Shown here: piece after piece, positions 58,757 through 64,000 of the stretch
How positions within the stretch are numbered: the stretch's first letter is position 1
Layout: each line of letters begins with the position of its first letter
The notes under the pieces: generated by a model
Databases searched by the model: none
Told to the model about the DNA's origin: nothing
The model's input: the letters and a program-made list of their open reading frames with translations, nothing else
From: Protula sp. h YS-2021
Lineage: Eukaryota > Annelida > Polychaeta > Sabellida > Serpulidae
DNA: 64,000 nt
Direction: 5' to 3'
NCBI GenBank assembly: GCA_949752745.1
Contig: OX457031.1
Span: 992,001-1,056,000, forward strand
Made by a program: the position numbers and the translations under genes

Positions 58757-59607
58757 TGCTTCTAACTGAAATAAAGACAACTGTATTAGTTTCGATATAT
58801 CTGGAACAGAAACTTAAAATGATAACCTTTTTTGAGAGAGAGATGTTGGCCTGTTACGCCAGCCTTTTTCAAACGTTGCATCATTTTTGTGATTGCCATG
58901 AACAGGAAAAGGGGGTTATGCAGTCACGACCATCCCCCATCTCCCCAATCTCCACTACCCGTTTCGGCTCTTAATGCAACCGTAGGAGCCATTTGTACCC
59001 TCAACTCTCTCTCCCACCTCCCACCGTGCGATTACATATTCGAAATTGGAACAGTTTCAATTTTTTGCGGTTCTCTCTACTCTTGTTTACAATACTGAGA
59101 ACCTTGCACACATTTATGCTGTTACAGAATTAGTCAAGAAGAAATGTCACGGAAATATTTTAAAGGGTTCGATCTGCATCCTGCTTTCAATTCTATTTTC
59201 AAGTTCACACTATCCTTTAAAAGGCGTATCCCTTAAGCTCTTGTCATAATATCTCTGTCCCGTAAGCTCTTGAGATAATATCTCTCTTTTTTGTCAATTT
59301 GCTCCTTTCTGGAATTTTTGTTTCATATAAGTAGATGTATAATCCTGCAGTCTGTATTTTTAGTCCTAAATTTTAACCAGATTGAATCTTGCAACAATAA
59401 GATACTTTAAACTGATAAGCGTTTGAGTTACGATACTGTTATCTACGATAAATGGTTCTTCTTGGGCACTTCTGTCAGATAATTTGTGAGTATTTCAATG
59501 TACACTTTTCAGTAACACACCTATTATTTTGGGATCAATAAGAAAGAAATAACATGATTGGTGGTAGTGGGGTATGCCGGGAGGGGGTTCTCACCAAGCC
59601 AATGAAC
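58757..59607. other. shared upstream flank, end of the segmental unit
   Basis: Matches 13445-13745 plus 18275-18800. Similarity stops at ttctcaccaagccaatgaac (59588-59607), which defines the right end of the unit. Confidence 0.65.
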
Positions 59608-59664
59608 ATTTTGTAATCTAAATCCGTAAAGCCGTGACTTCGGTGAAAATTCAAGTCCTCAATT

Positions 59665-59897
59665 CTAATCAGCTCCAGAAAGCTCACTCGCGTCAAGTTT
59701 CATCAAAAATACTTTCACATGCCGCCGTGAAATTACGATCACAGATCCATGTTGTTATGAACCAGCTGACCCTCTTGAGGAGTTCAAACACAGAGCGGAT
59801 GGATATTTTATCGAGCATGTCCAAGGACATGACCCAGCCGAGTTACCAAACATGGAAAGAGAGAAAAACTATGAAATACTGTTAAGGCAAAAAAATG
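59665..59897 (+). CDS. orphan exon candidate, function unknown
   Basis: Open in frame from about 59665 to the donor AATGAA|GTATGTAAA after 59897. It encodes RREITITDPCCYEPADPLEE, then FKHRADGYFIEHVQGHDPAE and LPNMEREKNYEILLRQKNE. The charged, helix-forming composition and the strong donor look like real coding sequence, unlike the surrounding AT-rich DNA. I do not recognise the family. The acceptor is unclear; ttctaatcag ends at 59671. Because ACBD5 exon 1 follows downstream, it could belong to an upstream or overlapping gene. Confidence 0.45.
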
Positions 59898-59899
59898 AA

Positions 59900-61353
59900 G
59901 TATGTAAATTGCATTTAATTCGATTTTGGAAGCTACCCGAAAAGGGATGTTGGAAAGGTTGGGTTTTGACGGTTCACGTATTTACCGATATTTACACAAT
60001 TTTACAAAAATTTTTAAAATTCCACTATTTCGGGATTTTTTTTGTCGTTTGCAAAAAAAAAAAACAAAGTCCAGGTGGAGAAGCACCTAAGAAACTTTCG
60101 ATTAAAATTTTATAACCATTTGAAAAAGAAGATTAGAGAGAAATGATTAGTTTGACAATTCAGTTATTTACTACCATTCACTACCATTCATTCCAGTTTT
60201 TGCCAAACTTCAAAAAAGTAATAGACTGGTAGGCGAACCTCCGAATGACAAGGGGAAAAAATAAGCGGATTATTTCTTAGACTTTCTCGAAAAAGATTTT
60301 GCGTTTCGACTGAATTCAGTTATGATAATAATATAAAGAAAACGATAGAAAAAACTGGAAAAATTAACAAAATTCCACTTGGCCAAAAACACATTCACAA
60401 GTTGGCTTTTAACGGTACTGAATAATATGTAAAATAATTTTTAAAAGGTACATTTTTTCGACATTCAGTCTTTCAAATTAAAAAAAATGATATGATGTCG
60501 TTTAGCAAAAACGTATATCTTGTCTCATTTACGCGGCTTAAATTTTACGCCGCATTTAAAATGGAATAAAATTTCAAGTTAATGAAATTTCTTGCAATGG
60601 AAATATCTTAGTTCTCTCATATATTGTCATTATTTATTTATCATTATTTTCTTAACTACTTTGGATAGATAAAGGTTAAAAGGAAGAACTTGTATAAATC
60701 TACGCATTTACATTGATGCGCATATTAAAATCATGCAATTTTTTGTTACTTTTTAATGTGATACACTTGACGTAACGTGAACTTTTTTGTGCATAGCTGT
60801 GTTGATAGATATCCAAATCGGCTTTGCATTACACGTTTGCTATTTATGCACCCTATTATGGCTTTTACTATTTCGAATAACAGTCTCCAGTGTTCGTCTT
60901 ATGTGGAGTTTTGATTTATTTTTATTATTTGATACTTTACAAGCAGTTTCTTGACGTTTTGCACCTCTTTCTTAACAACATCAACTCAAATGAATCGCCC
61001 CTGGAAAAATATTGGCTAATGAGGATGTGCCGCTCAGGTATGAAATCTTACCATTGGTAAAATCGAATTTTTGGACGGCGATAGTTTGTATGCTATGGGT
61101 TGTATTTTTTTCTGTGCAAGGAATTCCCCATTTCATACGGCTTTTTTTTGTTGTTGCTCGTTTGCATGTTTGCTTTTGTGCTATTGATGTCCAAGTGTTT
61201 AACTTTTAAATTTCACTTTATAACTCGCATGCTGTACCCATTTGGAGCACACTGTCAGCTAACTATTTTTATCTGCATGTTTTATGTGTGTAGTGGTTAT
61301 TGGCTTTATGTTTTCTTTGTTTGTTTTTTTTTGGTTCTGTTTTCATCCTACAG
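59900..61353. other. AT-rich, no gene recognised
   Basis: I searched this for the missing start of the ACBP domain and did not find it. Poly-T and poly-A runs only. Confidence 0.4.
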
Positions 61354-61492
61354 CTTCTGCTGTCAAATCAGGTGCCTTCCAGCCAACCCACGGGCTTATG
61401 CTCAAGTTCTATGCCTACTTCAAACAAGCCAATAACGGTCCGTGCACGAGTTCTAGACCCGCCTCCTGGGATGTTGTCGGCAAGGCCAAGTG
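61354..61492 (+). CDS. ACBD5: ACBP-domain exon of a second ACBD5 copy
   Basis: Acceptor CATCCTACAG and donor AAGTG|GTAAGACT, phase 1 in and phase 2 out. It encodes SAVKSGAFQPTHGLMLKFYA, then YFKQANNGPCTSSRPASWDV and VGKAKW, the core of the acyl-CoA-binding fold. The acyl-CoA contacts of bovine ACBP (Tyr28, Lys32, Lys54) correspond to the first Tyr of FYAYFKQA, the Lys of that word and the second Lys of GKAKW. It joins exon 62311 through a split Trp codon (TG|G). The first, start-codon exon was not found in the window. Confidence 0.9.
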
Positions 61493-62310
61493 GTAAGACT
61501 CCCCCTTCCCTGCAAAAGTTTTTATGTACCTTTGCTTTGTTTTTTTTCTTTCTTTTTTTTACAATAGGGTCTCCATATTACATTTGTTTTTCTCCTAACA
61601 ATTGCACATTTAATTAATAGAGTTATAAAAATCATGTTTTCAAAACTAATGTTACTGTGGTATAGTTTTAACACTTGACAAGCCTTTGGCTTGCAAGAGT
61701 TATATGAATTTGTGCGAGCAAAATTCGTCCTTTTTTTTCTTCTTGACACTTTTTCCGATTTTTTGTGTCTTCTTCTCCTCCGACACTATAGGCTCTACGA
61801 CCATGAAACTTGGGACTTATGAAAAGCTTGATCTGAACATGTGCATGTCACTTTTTATTTTCGTCCTTGACTTCGTTTTCTTTGTTAAAACGCCATGTAA
61901 AAAGAGTGTATTTTTGCAAGTAAATGCGTAGCATTTAACCCACATCACACACAGTTGCTCAGTGAGCTTTGTGCGAGCTCCCACTGCGTAAATAGATAAC
62001 AAGGCGTATGCTAGATCAGTCAATAAAACCTTAAGTCAACAAAAACCAAACACTACTCGGCTTATAAAGACGTGTTGTTTGCAATATATTATTCAAGAAA
62101 TAACCCATTGAAGGAAGTATTTTTGCGTTTTAATTTTTGTCAAGTGTTTAACATTTCGCTAGCGAAGTGAGGCTCTAGTTAAACATGTGAAACATCTCGT
62201 GTACTGAGTAATATATAACTGTTTCCAAGCGCAAAACCAGTCATATCGGTAAAACATCACGTTCGATGACATCACGTGACACGGTGTGTGTGTGTCTCTC
62301 TGCATTGCAG
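61493..62310 (+). other. intron 1 of the second ACBD5 copy
   Basis: From 61833 on it is nearly identical to 1-490, apart from an 11-bp or so indel near 62074. A diverged copy is at 31915-33545. Confidence 0.8.
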
Positions 62311-62383
62311 GGACGCCTGGAGCCGTCTGGGAGATATGTCACGTGAGCAAGCCATGCTTAAGTATGTGGAAGAACTAAAAAAG
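62311..62383 (+). CDS. ACBD5: exon 2 of the second ACBD5 copy
   Basis: Same borders as 491-563. It differs at two positions (GGG to GGA, CTG to CTA), both silent, so the protein is unchanged: DAWSRLGDMSREQAMLKYVE and ELKK. Silent-only change is consistent with both copies being functional, but the sample is tiny. Confidence 0.9.
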
Positions 62384-63513
62384 GTACTTGGCGAGAAGTA
62401 CCACAACGGGTACAATAAAGAGGAGGTAAACAGACAACAGATCACAGTAGCAGACGATAATGCTGGCGTGTCTTTCTAACCGCATACTTAAGTCTTACTA
62501 ATGCTTTCTTGCTTAGCTTGAGTTTATCTATCGAGTACTTAAATCTCACTAGCTTTACTTTGCTTGGCTTGAGTTCGAGTTTGTATTTACTGGTGAATTA
62601 ATAGTTCCTGCATTTCGGCGGGATTGTCTAGTAGTGATACGGGCACGGTACATTATTCGCCTGCCCCCTCCCCCCCCCACCGCCCCCTCCATATTGCCAC
62701 CCTTTTCTCCCACCAAAATGAACCTAGGAATTACGGGACCTAAAAAAGTGATGGTACTCTTACATCGTTTGTTCAGCACATAGTTTCAATCTCACTTGGG
62801 TATTTGGGCACAATAGAAATTGAAGCTGAACCCATCTGAGTGTAGGACTTTTTGTGTTGAAACCGGAGAGGGGGCGGGGGAGGTGGAGGGGGGTGGTAAA
62901 TTTTTGCTTGCCTTATTTAAATTAAAAGAAAGTAGCGTATATAAAACTGATTAATCAACTTTGAAAAAACGCTCATGCCATTTCTATACTAGCGGTTTTA
63001 TGAACACTATAGAGTTATGCATGTCCTGCAAAAATTACCCTAAATGGCATCCATCTGAAAGGCCAGTACTCGAAGCATCTCGTCCGTGCCTGCGTTCCCG
63101 TCCCCGCCCCCCCCCCCCGCCTCTCTGCCTCCCCTACCTCGTTTGTAAGGCTGCTTTCTGGTAAACTGAAGTGCCATGTGTGGTAATTGGGTTCAGTATA
63201 TCCGGGTACACCGTTGTCGGTGTGCACTGGCCGCTCTAGTTTTTCTTGGTGGCTAGAATGTTGCTATTTAACATCTAAACTCGGCCGGGGGAGGGGGTTG
63301 GAGGGGGAGATCAATAACTCACGATAAGTAATCCTCTTTCAAGTCTAAAACTTCACTTCTTTTGAACTCCCAAGTGAAGAAAAAAATTTTGTCACTACGC
63401 ATTTGCTGGCTTGAGAAAGTAATCGATAACTTATTGGTAGATGCAGCAGAAATCAAATGTTCTAAATGATATGAAATGTTTGTCTTTTGTTTAAATACAA
63501 AATAATAATAATA

Positions 63514-63556
<43 letters not shown>

Positions 63557-64000
63557 TGATTGAATCAGCGGTTACTATCGTTCTGGTTTGAGTTTGATTG
63601 ACATCTGTAGTTAGGGGATGCCACGCCTTTGACAACTCGTTGATTTTGATAGGCGGTTATAGATTGTAGAGACCACGCCCCCAAACTGCCTGATGGCTTT
63701 TGATTGACATGTACAAGTGGTAGAGATCACGCCTTTTAGTGATGAGTAATTTGATTGACGTTTAGAGATCGTAGAGACCACGCCTTTCAGTGATGAGTAA
63801 TTTGATTGACGTTTAGAGATCGTAGAGGCCACGCCTTTTAATGATGAGTAATTTGATTGACGTTTACAGATCGTAGAGGCCACGCCTTTTAGTGATGAGT
63901 AATTTGATTGACGTTTACAGATCGTAGAGGCCACGCCTTTTAGTGATGAGTAATTTGATTGACGTTTACAGATTGTAGAGACCACGCCTTTTAGTGATGA
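62384..64000 (+). other. intron 2 of the second ACBD5 copy (partial)
   Basis: Co-linear with 564-2155. It contains an AAT tract at 63501-63555 (shorter than its counterpart) and the start of the 51-bp acceptor array. Exon 3 is beyond the window. Confidence 0.8.
63600..64000. repeat. 51-bp acceptor-type minisatellite, second copy
   Basis: The array runs to the window end. Two units near 63760 and 63810 read gtttagagatcg, and from 63868 on the gtttacagat(c/t)g form with the acceptor-like AG appears. The order of variants differs slightly from 1795-2155. Confidence 0.9.

Larger units (their letters stand above)
53030..59607. repeat. segmental unit 5, heavily deleted (to TRIM copy 5)
   Basis: An old part (53030-55860) is joined to a younger part (55860-59607). 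The order 22-bp array, then gttataaactgtacttttaa, then TRIM shows that about 2 kb of the unit is deleted at 56070. Confidence 0.75.
61833..64000. repeat. right end of a 61.8-kb direct duplication
   Basis: About 98% identical by eye to 1-2155. Differences include a shorter AAT tract, an 11-bp or so deletion near 62074 and isolated substitutions such as those in exon 2. Confidence 0.93.

Noticed and set aside
61012..61345. Hydrophobic frames upstream of 61354 as the missing ACBD5 start exon
   Set aside because: They do not contain the expected start of the ACBP fold and are biased by poly-T.

Overview
The window is metazoan nuclear DNA, most likely from a marine invertebrate. Coding regions are interrupted by introns with good GT-AG borders. 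The intergenic space is AT-rich and crowded with microsatellites, minisatellites and satellites, and the two recognisable protein families are animal ones. I cannot name the species. There are no bacterial operons, CRISPR arrays, rRNA or tRNA genes that I can see.

Two gene families dominate. On the + strand is an ACBD5-type acyl-CoA-binding protein, a tail-anchored peroxisomal membrane protein that binds very-long-chain acyl-CoA and tethers peroxisomes to the ER. Its exons 2 to 10 run from 491 to 6859; the first exon lies off the left edge. The reading phase carries through every proposed junction and gives 474 codons before the stop. On the - strand are five copies of a single-exon RING / B-box / coiled-coil / NHL (TRIM-like) gene at 11363-13444, 23769-25682, 40055-41995, 46823-48768 and 56862-58756. 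The first is intact. The second has one in-frame UGA, the fourth one frameshift, and the third and fifth are clear pseudogenes.

Layout: (a) 1-7250, ACBD5 exons 2-10. (b) 6590-18850, the first copy of a segmental unit that holds the ACBD5 last exon, 3' UTR, a 22-bp minisatellite, an AAT tract, a conserved exon-like CRE/E-box block, G-rich DNA, a GTCGTTATAAG minisatellite and the TRIM gene; about 4.5 kb of satellite DNA is inserted at 13750-18275. (c) 18850-25690, the second unit with an intact spare ACBD5 last exon. (d) 25690-30080, no gene seen, satellites. (e) 30100-42000, an older diverged unit with decayed ACBD5 exons 8-10, a copy of ACBD5 intron 1 and TRIM pseudogene 3. (f) 42700-48790, a younger unit. 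(g) 48790-53000, little recognised. (h) 53030-59607, a fifth, heavily deleted unit. (i) 59665-61300, mostly unassigned with one orphan exon candidate. (j) 61354-64000, ACBP-domain exons 1 and 2 of another ACBD5 copy. Its last 2.17 kb almost exactly repeats the start of the window, so the whole 61.8 kb is either one unit of a larger tandem duplication or an assembly artefact.

The most unusual signal is that several ACBD5 splice junctions are themselves the seed of tandem repeats. The exon 3 acceptor is repeated every 51 bp. The exon 7 donor recurs, the exon 8 donor recurs in frame and in the right phase, a repeat array starts at the exon 6 donor, and the exon 9 donor is amplified in a decayed copy. 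A second notable signal is that the same tryptophan codon before the NHL region is a stop in two TRIM copies, by two different mutations (TGA and TAG).
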